Of a DNA stretch of 64,000 bases, positions 17,176-25,459 are shown one piece after another; position 1 is the stretch's first letter; every line of letters begins with the position of its first letter. A program made the position numbers and the translations under genes. Origin of the DNA: Nonomuraea coxensis DSM 45129 (lineage in GTDB: Bacteria; Actinomycetota; Actinomycetes; Streptosporangiales; Streptosporangiaceae); assembly GCF_019397265.1 (NCBI RefSeq), contig NZ_CP068985.1:6130001-6194000 (forward strand). Direction: 5' to 3'. Below the pieces are notes generated by a model, which was given only the letters and a program-made list of their open reading frames with translations, was not told the origin of the DNA and did not search any database.

Positions 17176-18933
17176 ATGCGCCAGCTCAACGCCCTCGACG
17201 CCCAGTTCCTCAACGTCGAGACCGCGACCACCGCCGCGCACGTGGCCGGCCTGGCGATCCTGGACTCCGGCGAGGGCTCCGTCAACCGGGACGCGCTGGC
17301 GGACCTCCTGCTCGACCGCCTGCACCTCTCCCCCGCGCTGAGCCTCCGGCTGGCCGAGGTGCCCCTGGGGCTCGACCGCCCCTACTGGACGCACGACCCC
17401 TGCTTCGACATCGGCAACCACCTGTTCGAGCTGACCCTGCCCCAGCCGGGCAGCGACTGGCAGCTCGCCGAGGCGGTCGCGGAGCTGCACGCCCGCCGGT
17501 TGGACCGCTCCCATCCTCTGTGGGAGATGCACCTCATCCACGGGCTGCCGGAGGGGCGGGTGGCGGTCTACACGAAGGTGCACCACGCCGCCATCGACGG
17601 CGTCTCCGGCGCCGAGACCCTGGCCACCCTCCTCGACCTCACCCCCGACGGCCACCTCACCCGCCGCAGCCCGCAGCCCCCGGAGGCCCGCGCCGGCGCG
17701 GCTCCTCAGGGGGAGGCCGCACCGCACGCGGAGGCCGCTCCCCGTCCCGGGGAGACCGGCCATCTGGACGGCCAGGACACCGCCCGGCCCGGAGGCATGG
17801 GCCGTTCCACGTGCGGGGCCGGCCCTGAGGGCATGGCCAGGCGCGCGGGCGGGGCCAGGCCGGTGGAGGGAGCGGGCGGCAGGCCCGGGGTGGTCGGGAT
17901 GCTGGCGGGGGCGGCGGCGCGGTCCGTGACGCAGCCGGTGCGGGCGGTGGGGTCGGCGGTCAGGGTGGCCGGCGACATGGACGCCATCCCGCTGGCGTCC
18001 CGGCTGCCCGGCGCGAAGGCGATCGCGCGGGCCGCGCGGCTGGTGTCCGGTCAGCGGCGGGACCGGCCCGAGCTGCCGAGCCTCGCCGCCCCGCGCACGC
18101 CGTTCAACGGGCCGATCAGCGCGCGGCGGCACGTCTCGTTCGGGTCGCTGTCGCTCAAGGACGTCAAGAACGTCGCCAAGGCCAACTCCGTCAGCGTCAA
18201 CGACGTCATCATGACCCTGTGCGCGTCGGCCCTGCGCGCCTGGCTGTCCGAGCGCGGCGCCCTGCCGAAGGAGCCGCTGGTCGTGGCGGTGCCGGTCGCG
18301 GTGCGCAAGCACGGCGCCCGCGACGCGGCGGGCAACCAGATCTCGGCCATGATCGCCCCGATGCCCACCGACGTGCCCGACGCGCGGGAGCGGCTGCGGG
18401 TGGTGGGCGCGACGATGCTGCGGGCCAAGCGCAGGTTCGCGCTGGCTCCGGCCACCTGGCTGCAGGAGCTGTGCTCGCTGCTGCCCGCCCCGGTGACGGC
18501 GCTGGCCACGCCGGCGGTGTTCCGGCTGGCGGGCATGACGCTGCCGCCGGTCAACCTCATCATCAGCAACGTGCCAGGGCCGCAGTTCCCGTTGTACCTG
18601 TGCGGGGGCAGGGTGCTGTCCTACTACCCGATGTCCGTTCTGACGGACATGAGCGGCGGGCTGAGCATCACCTGCTTCTCCTACGACGGCATGCTCGACT
18701 TCGGCCTCGTCGCCTGCCCCGAGCGCGTGGACGACGTCTGGAGCCTGCTGCGGCACCTGCGCGAGGCGCTGGAGGAGCTGCTAGACGAGCGCGTGGGCGA
18801 TGAGTTCCGCGACGGCGTCAGGATCGATCTGGTGGCCCGTGAGCTGCCAGAGGTTCTCCTGGTAGATGAGGACGGCGGCGAACATGGCGGCGGCGACCTC
18901 CAGCCTCGCCGCGTCGCCGCGGGCCCCGGGTAG
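17176..18933 (+). CDS. wax ester synthase/diacylglycerol acyltransferase (WS/DGAT) with antisense-overlapping C-terminal tail
   Basis: Membrane-associated acyltransferase that joins acyl-CoA to long-chain alcohols or diacylglycerol for storage lipid. The 585-aa protein has the catalytic HHxxxDG motif at H136-H137-x3-D141 and the C-terminal DUF1298 half (NDVIMTLCASALR, VPVAVRK, NLIISNVPGPQFPLYL). Between the halves is a long Ala/Gly/Pro-rich linker (about 170-245), larger than usual. The family normally ends near LREALEELL (about residue 535). Here the frame continues 51 codons through the 3' end of the convergent TetR gene, producing an unrelated acidic tail. ATG 17176 follows AAAGGAG. Confidence 0.92.
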   Translation: MRQLNALDAQFLNVETATTAAHVAGLAILDSGEGSVNRDALADLLLDRLHLSPALSLRLAEVPLGLDRPYWTHDPCFDIGNHLFELTLPQPGSDWQLAEAVAELHARRLDRSHPLWEMHLIHGLPEGRVAVYTKVHHAAIDGVSGAETLATLLDLTPDGHLTRRSPQPPEARAGAAPQGEAAPHAEAAPRPGETGHLDGQDTARPGGMGRSTCGAGPEGMARRAGGARPVEGAGGRPGVVGMLAGAAARSVTQPVRAVGSAVRVAGDMDAIPLASRLPGAKAIARAARLVSGQRRDRPELPSLAAPRTPFNGPISARRHVSFGSLSLKDVKNVAKANSVSVNDVIMTLCASALRAWLSERGALPKEPLVVAVPVAVRKHGARDAAGNQISAMIAPMPTDVPDARERLRVVGATMLRAKRRFALAPATWLQELCSLLPAPVTALATPAVFRLAGMTLPPVNLIISNVPGPQFPLYLCGGRVLSYYPMSVLTDMSGGLSITCFSYDGMLDFGLVACPERVDDVWSLLRHLREALEELLDERVGDEFRDGVRIDLVARELPEVLLVDEDGGEHGGGDLQPRRVAAGPG

Positions 18934-19326
18934 CGCCAGCTCCAGCGCGAACCTGGCACGCCGGACGAGCTCGCCGTTGAGCCGGCCGAGCCGCTCCTTG
19001 ACCGAGCCGTGCGTGTCGGCCTCGCGGAACAGGATGCGCCGCATCGCCGGGGAGGCGCGCAGCGGCAGCGCGCGGGCGAGCCGGGCGAGCGTGCCCGCCG
19101 GGTCGCCCGGCACCGCGTCGACGTCGCGTCCCTCCTCGATGTGGGTGCGCTCGTCGATCAGAGCGACCAGAACGTCGATCTTGCGGGGGAAGTAGTCGGA
19201 GATGAGCCCTTTGGGGACCTTCGCGAGGTTGGCGATGACAGCCGTCGGTGTGGCCTCGTAGCCGGAACCCGCGAACAGCTCCTCCGCCGCGTCCAGGATG
19301 CGCGTGCGCATGTCACCCGTCACCAC
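18781..19326 (-). CDS. TetR family transcriptional regulator
   Basis: A 181-aa repressor. The N-terminal HTH (about 6-52: TRILDAAEELFAGSGYEATP, then KGLISDYFPRKIDVL) is typical, although the recognition helix contains an unusual KGLISDYFPRK in place of the common STLYRHF. The all-helical C-terminus presumably binds a ligand. Its last 153 bp overlap the 3' end of the convergent WS/DGAT gene, so the two transcripts are complementary there. The start is GTG 19326 or ATG 19311; neither has a strong Shine-Dalgarno. Possible targets are the acyltransferase gene or itself. Confidence 0.88.
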   Translation of the reverse strand: MVTGDMRTRILDAAEELFAGSGYEATPTAVIANLAKVPKGLISDYFPRKIDVLVALIDERTHIEEGRDVDAVPGDPAGTLARLARALPLRASPAMRRILFREADTHGSVKERLGRLNGELVRRARFALELALPGARGDAARLEVAAAMFAAVLIYQENLWQLTGHQIDPDAVAELIAHALV

Positions 19327-19388
19327 AGCACGAACATTAGCGGCACCGCCGCGCCGGCGTCACGCCCTCTTCCCCCATGTGAGAGGCG

Positions 19389-20375
19389 TCACCGTGCGCC
19401 GATCGCGGCCACGAGCATCGGGTAGGCGCGGTGCAGCTCACGCTGCCAGTACGTGTGGTTGTGGCCGCCACGGTAGAAGTGCGTGCGCACCGGGACGCCG
19501 AGGTCGTCGAGACGGGCCGCGAAGGAGCGGGCGGCCCGGTTGGCCAGGTCCTCCACCAGGTCGCCCTCGCCGGCGGCCACGTACAGCTCGACGCCCTTCA
19601 GCTTCTCCGCCAGGTCGTACGGGTTGTGCGCCCGCCACACCGCCCGCTGGGCCTCCGGGTCGCCCCAGATGCGCTTCCAGTCGGTGCCGAAGCAGCCGAC
19701 CGTCGTGCCTGCCATCACGGCCTGGGGGACGCCGGGGGCGGTGATGTTCACGGCGCCGCTGAAGGAGGCGGCCGCCTTGAACAGGCCCTTGGCCGCGTAC
19801 AGCATCGCGCCCTGGCCGCCCATGGAGTAGCCCGCGACGGCGCGGTCGGGGCCCGCCCGGTAGCGGGCTTCGAGGAGGGGGAGCAGTTCGCGCAGGTGGT
19901 AGGTCTCCCAGCGGGGCGGGCCGCCGTCGCCGCCGTTCCACCAGTCCGAGTAGCTGCCGCACTTGCCGCCGTCCGGCATCACGACCATGACGCCGGTGTC
20001 GCGGGTGAGCGCGTCGACGTCGGTCCTGGCGGTCCAGGAGGTGTGGTCGTCGAGCCCGCCGTGCAGCAGCCACAGTACGGGCCACTCGCGGCGGGACTCC
20101 CAGCCGCGCGGGAGGAGCAGGCGTACTTCGGTGGTCTCGTTCCCGAGGGCCGGGGAGCGGATCGTGAGCTCCAGCCTGCGCTCGTCGAGGCGCCGCTCGC
20201 CCACGACCTCCGCCGCGGACGGCGGGCTCGGGGAGCGCGGGGTTACGGACGCGGAAGCGGCAGGTTCCGGCCCTTCCCGTTGCGGGCCGCGGGGCAGCAG
20301 CAGGGCCAGCCCCAGCAGGAACAGACCGCCGGCGACGACCGCGCCGACCAGGCATCCACGTAATCGGGGCGCCAT
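19389..20375 (-). CDS. secreted or membrane-anchored esterase (alpha/beta hydrolase, esterase D/antigen 85-like fold)
   Basis: A 328-aa serine hydrolase. Residues 8-28 form one hydrophobic signal or anchor segment (LVGAVVAGGLFLLGLALLL), followed by a Ser/Pro-rich linker and the catalytic domain. The nucleophile elbow is AGYSMGGQGA. WLLHGGLDDHTSW, a DGGKCGSYSDWW strand and the late His in YRGGHNHTYW are as in putative esterase (PF00756) proteins, which include mycolyltransferases. Substrate unknown. ATG 20375 is preceded by GGAGG at good distance; the much longer open frame upstream runs antisense to the next genes. It is divergent from the reductase at 20412. Confidence 0.9.
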   Translation of the reverse strand: MAPRLRGCLVGAVVAGGLFLLGLALLLPRGPQREGPEPAASASVTPRSPSPPSAAEVVGERRLDERRLELTIRSPALGNETTEVRLLLPRGWESRREWPVLWLLHGGLDDHTSWTARTDVDALTRDTGVMVVMPDGGKCGSYSDWWNGGDGGPPRWETYHLRELLPLLEARYRAGPDRAVAGYSMGGQGAMLYAAKGLFKAAASFSGAVNITAPGVPQAVMAGTTVGCFGTDWKRIWGDPEAQRAVWRAHNPYDLAEKLKGVELYVAAGEGDLVEDLANRAARSFAARLDDLGVPVRTHFYRGGHNHTYWQRELHRAYPMLVAAIGAR

Positions 20376-20399
20376 CCGGGCCTCCTTGTCGGATCGTCG

Positions 20400-20405
20400 G
20401 ATAAT
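20400..20405 (+). promoter_or_regulatory. -10 box GATAAT ahead of aldo/keto reductase
   Basis: GATAAT lies 6 nt before ATG 20412 in a 36-bp divergent gap. This implies a leaderless transcript for the reductase. Confidence 0.45.
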
Positions 20406-20411
20406 AGCGGG

Positions 20412-21347
20412 ATGAGATCGATAGGCACCACGGACCTGTCCGTTTTCCCGGTAGCACTCGGCACGAACGTCTTCGGCTGGACGGCCGACAAGAAGACCTC
20501 GTTCGCCATCCTCAACGCCTACGTCGAGGGCGGGGGCAACTTCATCGACACCGCCGACGTCTACCCGTCCTGGGCGACCGGCGAGTCCAAGTCCGAGATG
20601 ATCATCGGCGAGTGGCTCGCGGAGCGGCACCTCCGCGACTCCGTCGTCCTCGCCACCAAGGTCGGCATGCTGGAGGGGCTGCGCGGCCTGGCTCCCGCGA
20701 CCATCCGCACGGCGGTCGAGGACTCGCTGCGGCGGCTCCGCACCGACTACATCGACCTCTACTGGGCGCACGTGGACGACCACGAGACGCCGCTGGTGGA
20801 GACGCTGGCCACGTTCGACGACCTCGTGCGCGAGGGCAAGGTGCGCCACGTCGGCGCGTCCAACCACACGGCGCGGCGGCTCGCCGAGGCGGTCGAGATC
20901 TCCGCCAAGGAAGGGCTCGTCCGCTACGTGGCCCTGCAGCAGGAGTACAACCTGGTCGAGCGCGGGTACGAGGGCGAGCTGCGAGACGTCGTGGCCCGGG
21001 AGGGGCTGGCCAGCACGCCGTACTTCGGGCTCGCGCGCGGCTTCCTGACCGGCAAGTACGCGCCCGGCGTGACCGTGGAGAGCCCGCGGGCCGCGTCGGC
21101 GGCCGAATACCTCGCCACCGAGCACGGGCGGCGCACGCTGCGGGCGCTCGCCGAGGTGGCCGACGCGCGGGGCGTGGAGCAGGCGTCGGTCGCGCTGGCC
21201 TGGCTCGCGGCGCAGCCGACGGTGGCGGCGCCGATCTCCAGCGCGCGCGACGTCGCGCAGCTGGAGGCGCTGATGGCGGCGGCCGAGCTGGAGCTGACGG
21301 AGCAGGAGCTCGCCCTGCTGGACACCGCCTCCCGCCCCGCCGGCTGA
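20412..21347 (+). CDS. aldo/keto reductase
   Basis: A second aldo/keto reductase, 311 aa and distinct from the one at 12286. The barrel starts MRSIGTTDLSVFPVALGTNVFGW. Catalytic residues are in FIDTADVYPSWATGESE-type context (Asp, Tyr), LATKVGM (Lys) and YWAHVDDH (His). The C-terminal cofactor segment is WLAAQPTVAAPISSARDVAQL. It ends 23 bp from the convergent polyprenyl synthase stop. Cofactor is expected to be NADPH; substrate unknown. Confidence 0.92.
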   Translation: MRSIGTTDLSVFPVALGTNVFGWTADKKTSFAILNAYVEGGGNFIDTADVYPSWATGESKSEMIIGEWLAERHLRDSVVLATKVGMLEGLRGLAPATIRTAVEDSLRRLRTDYIDLYWAHVDDHETPLVETLATFDDLVREGKVRHVGASNHTARRLAEAVEISAKEGLVRYVALQQEYNLVERGYEGELRDVVAREGLASTPYFGLARGFLTGKYAPGVTVESPRAASAAEYLATEHGRRTLRALAEVADARGVEQASVALAWLAAQPTVAAPISSARDVAQLEALMAAAELELTEQELALLDTASRPAG

Positions 21348-21352
21348 CCCGC

Positions 21353-21367
21353 CCGCCGGCCCGGCGG
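21353..21367. terminator. short GC hairpin between convergent genes
   Basis: CCGCC-GGCCC-GGCGG lies in the 23-bp gap between the reductase stop and the polyprenyl synthase stop. The position suits a bidirectional terminator, but the stem is only 5 bp. Confidence 0.35.
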
Positions 21368-21370
21368 CGG

Positions 21371-22396
21371 TCAGCGGGTGCGGTGGACCAGGGACTCGCA
21401 CAGGGCGCGCAGGTCGGCCGCCTGAGGAAGGTGCGCGTCCAGGAGGTGGAGAGCAGCGGAGAGGTGGCGGGCGGCCAGCGCGCCGGCGGCGGCGCGCCCG
21501 CCCGCCTCCTCGACCAGCCGGGCCGCCGCGCGGACCGCGTCCTCGTCCTCCAGCCCCGCGGCCAGGACGGCCGACAGCTCGCGGGCGGCCGTCCCGCCCG
21601 CGGCGAGCGCGCACAGCACGGGAAGCGTCTTCTTCTCGCGCCGCAGGTCGCTGTGCACCGGTTTGCCGGTGACGGCGGGATCGCCCCAGATGCCGAGCAC
21701 GTCATCGGCGATCTGGAAGGCCACCCCCAGGTCGCAGCCCATCCGCCACATCGCCTCGGCCGCCTCCGGCGGCGCCCCTCCGAGCGTGACGCCGAGCGCC
21801 GCCGCGGCCCCCAGCAGGCCGCCGGTCTTGCCCGCCGCCATCCGGGTGTACTCCTCGACGGTGACCGCGTGGGGCCCGCGCCAGGGACGGTTCTCGAAGG
21901 CCATGTCGGCGCTCTGCCCGTGGACGAGCTCCGTGAGGGCCGCCGACAGCAGCCGCATCGCCTCCGGGACGGTGGCGAGCTGGGCGACGGCCAGGGCCAG
22001 CAGCGCGTCGCCGGTCAGCAGGGCGGGGCCCGGCCCGTACGCCTTCCAGAGGGTCTCGCGGTGCCGGCGCCGTTCGTCGTGGTCGATGATGTCGTCGTGT
22101 GCCAGGGAGAAGGCGTGCACCAGCTCCACCGCCACCGCCCCGGGCAGTGCGTCCGCCGCGTCGGCGCCCACGGCCTCGGCGGCGAGCAGGACGACGGCGG
22201 GGCGCACGCCCTTGCCGCCGTCCCCGGTCTGGGGGCGGCCGTCGGCGTCCGACCAGCCGAGCGCGAACCCGGCCATCCGCGAACTCCAGGGGTGCAGGCC
22301 GGCGACCGCCTCGCGGAGCGCGGGCTCGACCAGGCGGCGGCAGCGCTCCAAGGCCGCGGCCTCCCCGGCGGTGGCCGGGGGACGGCTGACGTTCAC
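21371..22396 (-). CDS. polyprenyl (geranylgeranyl/farnesyl-type) diphosphate synthase
   Basis: Isoprenyl chain-elongating prenyltransferase of 341 aa. The first Asp-rich motif is D101-D102-x-x-D105 in LAHDDIIDHDERRR; the second is D231-D232 in QIADDVLG. GKGVRPAVVLL and the DLRREKKTLPVL lysine region are also standard. It condenses isopentenyl diphosphate with an allylic diphosphate; chain length cannot be fixed from sequence. GTG 22396 follows GAGGA. It is 71 nt downstream of the double-MerR gene on the same strand but has its own promoter box. Carotenoid or quinone side-chain supply is plausible, though no crt genes are present here. Confidence 0.92.
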   Translation of the reverse strand: MNVSRPPATAGEAAALERCRRLVEPALREAVAGLHPWSSRMAGFALGWSDADGRPQTGDGGKGVRPAVVLLAAEAVGADAADALPGAVAVELVHAFSLAHDDIIDHDERRRHRETLWKAYGPGPALLTGDALLALAVAQLATVPEAMRLLSAALTELVHGQSADMAFENRPWRGPHAVTVEEYTRMAAGKTGGLLGAAAALGVTLGGAPPEAAEAMWRMGCDLGVAFQIADDVLGIWGDPAVTGKPVHSDLRREKKTLPVLCALAAGGTAARELSAVLAAGLEDEDAVRAAARLVEEAGGRAAAGALAARHLSAALHLLDAHLPQAADLRALCESLVHRTR

Positions 22397-22432
22397 CTCG
22401 CGCTCCTCCCCCGGTCCGACGCCCCTTCCAGG

Positions 22433-22438
22433 ACCCTA
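22433..22438 (-). promoter_or_regulatory. -10 box upstream of polyprenyl synthase
   Basis: On the minus strand TAGGGT lies 36 nt before the GTG start, leaving room for a short leader with the GAGGA ribosome-binding site. It gives the synthase a promoter separate from the MerR-type gene. Confidence 0.4.
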
Positions 22439-22467
22439 TGCCAAAAGTGACGAACGGCGCGTAGCGG

Positions 22468-23199
22468 TCAGTCGGGCAGCGACAGGTAGGCGTTCAGCTC
22501 GGCGGCGGCCGACAGCATGGCGCGGCCCCGGACCGCGAGGCGGCCGCGCCAGCCGTCCAGGGCGTTCCGCAGGGGTTCGACGCCGCCGGCGGCGCGTACC
22601 CGCTCGATGAGCGGGGCGATCTGCTCCAGCGGGTAGCCGCCGCGCCTGAGCTGGTGGGCGAGCCGCGCGTCGCGTACGTCGGCGGCCGAGTAGACGCGGT
22701 AACCGGTCCGCGGGTCGCGGCGCGGGCGGACCAGCCCGGCCCGCTCCCACTTGCGCAGCGTGGCGGGCCGCAGCCCCAGCCGGCGGGCCAGCGGGCCGAT
22801 GAACGTCAGGTCAGGCCCGCCCCCGGCGGCGGCCGGTGGGGCGGGCCCGGCCGGGGGCCGGGTGAGGTCGGTCAGCGCGCGTTCCACCGCCTCCAGGGTG
22901 CGGCGGTCGTCCAGGAGCTGGGCGTGGCTCTCGTCCACCCGCCGCAGCGCGTCCTCGACCTCGCCCGCGTTGACCGCCCGCATGATCGCGGTCGCCGCCG
23001 CGTGCCCGTGGGCGGGCGCCAGGGCGAGGAACGCCCGCAGCGCCTGCGCGTGCCGCGGCGTGTACACGCGGTATCCGGCGGCCGTCCGGTCCGCGGGCGG
23101 CAGGATGCCCGCCTCCTCGTAGTTGCGGACCGCCTGCGTGGACAGCCCGTGCCCGCGCGCCAGGTCGACCGGCCGCAGCCGCCCCCCGTCTCGTGCCAC
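22468..23199 (-). CDS. tandem MerR-domain regulator (TioE-like)
   Basis: A 243-aa protein with two MerR DNA-binding domains in one chain. The first is at about 9-75 (VDLARGHGLSTQAVRNYEEAGIL, RTAAGYRVYTPRHAQALR). The second is at about 133-200 (IGPLARRLGLRPATLRKWERAGLV, TGYRVYSAADVRDAR). A helical segment and Pro/Ala-rich linker join them, so one polypeptide could act like a MerR dimer. This layout is known for TioE-type actinobacterial regulators. GTG or ATG near 23199 starts the frame. The downstream polyprenyl synthase is a likely target, by position only. Confidence 0.88.
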   Translation of the reverse strand: MARDGGRLRPVDLARGHGLSTQAVRNYEEAGILPPADRTAAGYRVYTPRHAQALRAFLALAPAHGHAAATAIMRAVNAGEVEDALRRVDESHAQLLDDRRTLEAVERALTDLTRPPAGPAPPAAAGGGPDLTFIGPLARRLGLRPATLRKWERAGLVRPRRDPRTGYRVYSAADVRDARLAHQLRRGGYPLEQIAPLIERVRAAGGVEPLRNALDGWRGRLAVRGRAMLSAAAELNAYLSLPD

Positions 23200-23296
23200 C
23201 GCCGCTCCTCGCCGGAAAGCCTCGAAGAAAGGTCCGACGATACCGCCGCGGCCCCTCGGAGGCGTCCGCTTCGCCGCGTGGGGCCGGGCGCGCGGG

Positions 23297-23329
23297 AAGG
23301 GCCCGGCCCCGTGACGGGACCGGGCCCTT
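23297..23329 (-). terminator. strong hairpin terminator downstream of symporter operon
   Basis: AAGGGCCCGG (23297-23306) and CCGGGCCCTT (23320-23329) form a perfect 10-bp stem, extended by an inner CCCGT-G-ACGGG stem. It lies 80-110 bp past the symporter stop and would also insulate the MerR gene downstream. Confidence 0.75.
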
Positions 23330-23410
23330 CGGAGCCGGAGGCGCCCGGGCGGGGGTGGACGCCTCCGGTGATGAGACGCCCTCAGGGCAGGAGGCGCCTC
23401 ACGCTCGCGG

Positions 23411-25030
23411 TCAGTGCTGGCCGGCCTTCTCGGCGCCGACGCCGGTCAGGGAGCGGACCTCGATCTCGGCGTACTTGGCCTCGTTGTGCTCCTTGCTCAG
23501 GATCGTGCCGAGCCAGCCGCACAGGAAGCCGATCGGGATCGACACGATGCCCGGGTTGCTCAGCGGGAACCAGTGGAAGTCCACCGTCTTGAACAGGGCC
23601 GTCGGAGCGCCGGAGACCACCGGCGAGAAGATCACCAGCAGGAGGGCGGAGACCAGGCCGCCGTAGATGGCCGCCACCGCGCCGGCCGTGTTGAAGCGCC
23701 GCCAGAACAGGCTGTAGAGGATGGCGGGCAGGTTGCCCGAGGCCGCTACCGCGAAGGCCAGGGCCACCAGGAACGCCACGTTCTGGCCCTGGGCGAGGAT
23801 GCCGAGGCCGATCGCGACGGCGCCGATGACCAGGGCCGAGATGCGCGCCACCACGACCTCCTGCCGCTCGGTGGCCTGGCCGCGCTTGAAGACGTGCGCG
23901 TACAGGTCGTGGGAGAAGCTGGAGGAGGAGGCCAGGGTGAGACCGGCGACCACGGCCAGGATCGTGGCGAAGGCCACCGCGCCGATGAGCGCGAGCAGGA
24001 TCGTGCCGCCGAACGAGCCGAAGATCTCCTCGCCGATCCGCTGGGCCAGCATCGGCGCGGCCGTGTTGCCCGCCGCGTCGCCCTCGGCGATCGCCGTCTT
24101 GCCGACCAGGGCCGCCGCGCCGAAGCCGAGGACCAGGGTGAGCAGGTAGAAGACGCCGATGATGCCGATGCCCCACAGGACGGACTTGCGGGCGTCCTTG
24201 GCGGTGGGGACGGTGTAGAAGCGGATCAGGATGTGCGGCAGGCCGGCCGTGCCCAGCACCAGGGCGAGGCCGAGGCTGATGAGGTCGATCTTGCCGGCCA
24301 GGCCCTGCGCCTCGGTGCCGTACTTCAGGCCGGGGCTGAGGAAGGCCTCCGGGTTGGCCTTGGGGCCGCTGGTCGCGGCGGCCTGGCCGAGCAGCGCCGA
24401 CAGGTTGAAGCCGAACTTGCCGAGCACCAGCACCGTCACCAGCGCGGCGCCGCCCATGAGCAGCACGGCCTTGACGATCTGGACCCAGGTGGTGCCCTTC
24501 ATGCCGCCGAAGACGACGTACACGATCATCAGGGCGCCCACGCCGACGATCGTCCACGCCTTGCCGGCGTCGCTGGTGATGCCGAGCAGCAGGCCGACCA
24601 GCGCGCCCGCGCCGACCATCTGGGCCAGCAGGTAGAAGATGCTGACCACGATCGTCGAGACGCCGGCGGCGGTGCGGACCGGGCGCGGGCTCATCCGGAA
24701 GGCCAGCACGTCGGCCATGGTGAACTTGCCGGAGTTGCGCATGAGCTCGGCGACCAGGAGCAGCGCGACCAGCCAGGCCACCAGGAACCCGATGGAGTAC
24801 AGGAACCCGTCGTAGCCGGACAGCGCGATGATGCCCGCGATGCCGAGGAACGAGGCGGCCGACATGTAGTCGCCGCCGATCGCCAGGCCGTTCTGCACGC
24901 CGCTGAACGAGCGGCCGCCCGCGTAGTAGTCGGCGGCCGTCTTGGTCTGCCGGCTCGCCCAGAAGGTGATCCCCAGCGTCGCCGCGACGAAGGTGAGGAA
25001 GAGGATCATCCCGAGGGTGGTGGAGCTCAC
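23411..25030 (-). CDS. sodium/solute symporter, cation-acetate (ActP-like) family
   Basis: Integral membrane Na+/solute symporter of 539 aa with about 13 transmembrane helices. It has the sodium-solute-symporter hallmarks GLAIGGDYMSAASFLGIAG and AGAVAFATILAVVAGLTLASSSSFSHDLY, and TAGLPHILIRFYTVP as in acetate/monocarboxylate carriers. Start GTG 25030 overlaps the stop of the DUF485 gene (GTGA), the classical YjcH-ActP pairing. The operon begins at a CRP-like site and ends in a strong hairpin. Expected substrate is acetate or a similar short carboxylate. Confidence 0.92.
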   Translation of the reverse strand: MSSTTLGMILFLTFVAATLGITFWASRQTKTAADYYAGGRSFSGVQNGLAIGGDYMSAASFLGIAGIIALSGYDGFLYSIGFLVAWLVALLLVAELMRNSGKFTMADVLAFRMSPRPVRTAAGVSTIVVSIFYLLAQMVGAGALVGLLLGITSDAGKAWTIVGVGALMIVYVVFGGMKGTTWVQIVKAVLLMGGAALVTVLVLGKFGFNLSALLGQAAATSGPKANPEAFLSPGLKYGTEAQGLAGKIDLISLGLALVLGTAGLPHILIRFYTVPTAKDARKSVLWGIGIIGVFYLLTLVLGFGAAALVGKTAIAEGDAAGNTAAPMLAQRIGEEIFGSFGGTILLALIGAVAFATILAVVAGLTLASSSSFSHDLYAHVFKRGQATERQEVVVARISALVIGAVAIGLGILAQGQNVAFLVALAFAVAASGNLPAILYSLFWRRFNTAGAVAAIYGGLVSALLLVIFSPVVSGAPTALFKTVDFHWFPLSNPGIVSIPIGFLCGWLGTILSKEHNEAKYAEIEVRSLTGVGAEKAGQH

Positions 25031-25356
25031 TTCGTCTTCTCCTCGACCTCGTGACGCAGCTTGTCGGCGATGGGATCCAGCTTCCTGTCGGCGTGCCTGG
25101 CGTAGGCCCACGCGATCAGGAAGGTGGACACGAACTGCAGCAACCCGAAGATCAACCCGACGTTGATGTCCCCGAGCAGCTTGGTGGCCATGAACCCGCG
25201 CGCCCAGCCCGACATCACGACGTAGAGCAGGTACCACACGAGGAACGCCACGGTCATGGGGAACGTCCAGGCGCGGAAGCGGCGTTTCAGTTCCTGGAAC
25301 TCACTGCTCTCCTGGACGGTTTCATAGACCGATGCGTCATGTTCTTGAGTCGTCAC
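25027..25356 (-). CDS. DUF485 membrane protein (YjcH-like), symporter partner
   Basis: A 109-aa protein with two transmembrane helices (about 33-55 and 70-92) and the DUF485 signature FRAWTFPMTVAFLVWYLLY, followed by a charged C-terminus. It is the usual small partner encoded before ActP-type symporters. The frame opens upstream to 25401, but GTG 25356 has a clear GGAGGT at proper spacing and begins MTTQEHDASVY. It is coupled to the symporter by a 4-bp overlap. Confidence 0.9.
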   Translation of the reverse strand: MTTQEHDASVYETVQESSEFQELKRRFRAWTFPMTVAFLVWYLLYVVMSGWARGFMATKLLGDINVGLIFGLLQFVSTFLIAWAYARHADRKLDPIADKLRHEVEEKTK

Positions 25357-25367
25357 GAGACCTCCAC

Positions 25368-25383
25368 TGTGATGCGGATCACG
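25368..25383. promoter_or_regulatory. CRP/GlxR-type binding site
   Basis: TGTGA-TGCGGA-TCACG matches the CRP-family consensus TGTGA-N6-TCACA in 9 of 10 arm bases. It lies 12 nt ahead of the DUF485 GTG, just upstream of the Shine-Dalgarno. Being so close to the start, binding would probably act near the transcription start, for example as repression. cAMP-dependent control of acetate uptake is known in other actinobacteria. Confidence 0.6.
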
Positions 25384-25459
25384 CTCAACGTAAGAGCGCA
25401 ACCTACCCCGCGTGGAGGGCTGGGACGGGGTTGTTCGCCGAGCCGCCGCCGAGCGGCGA

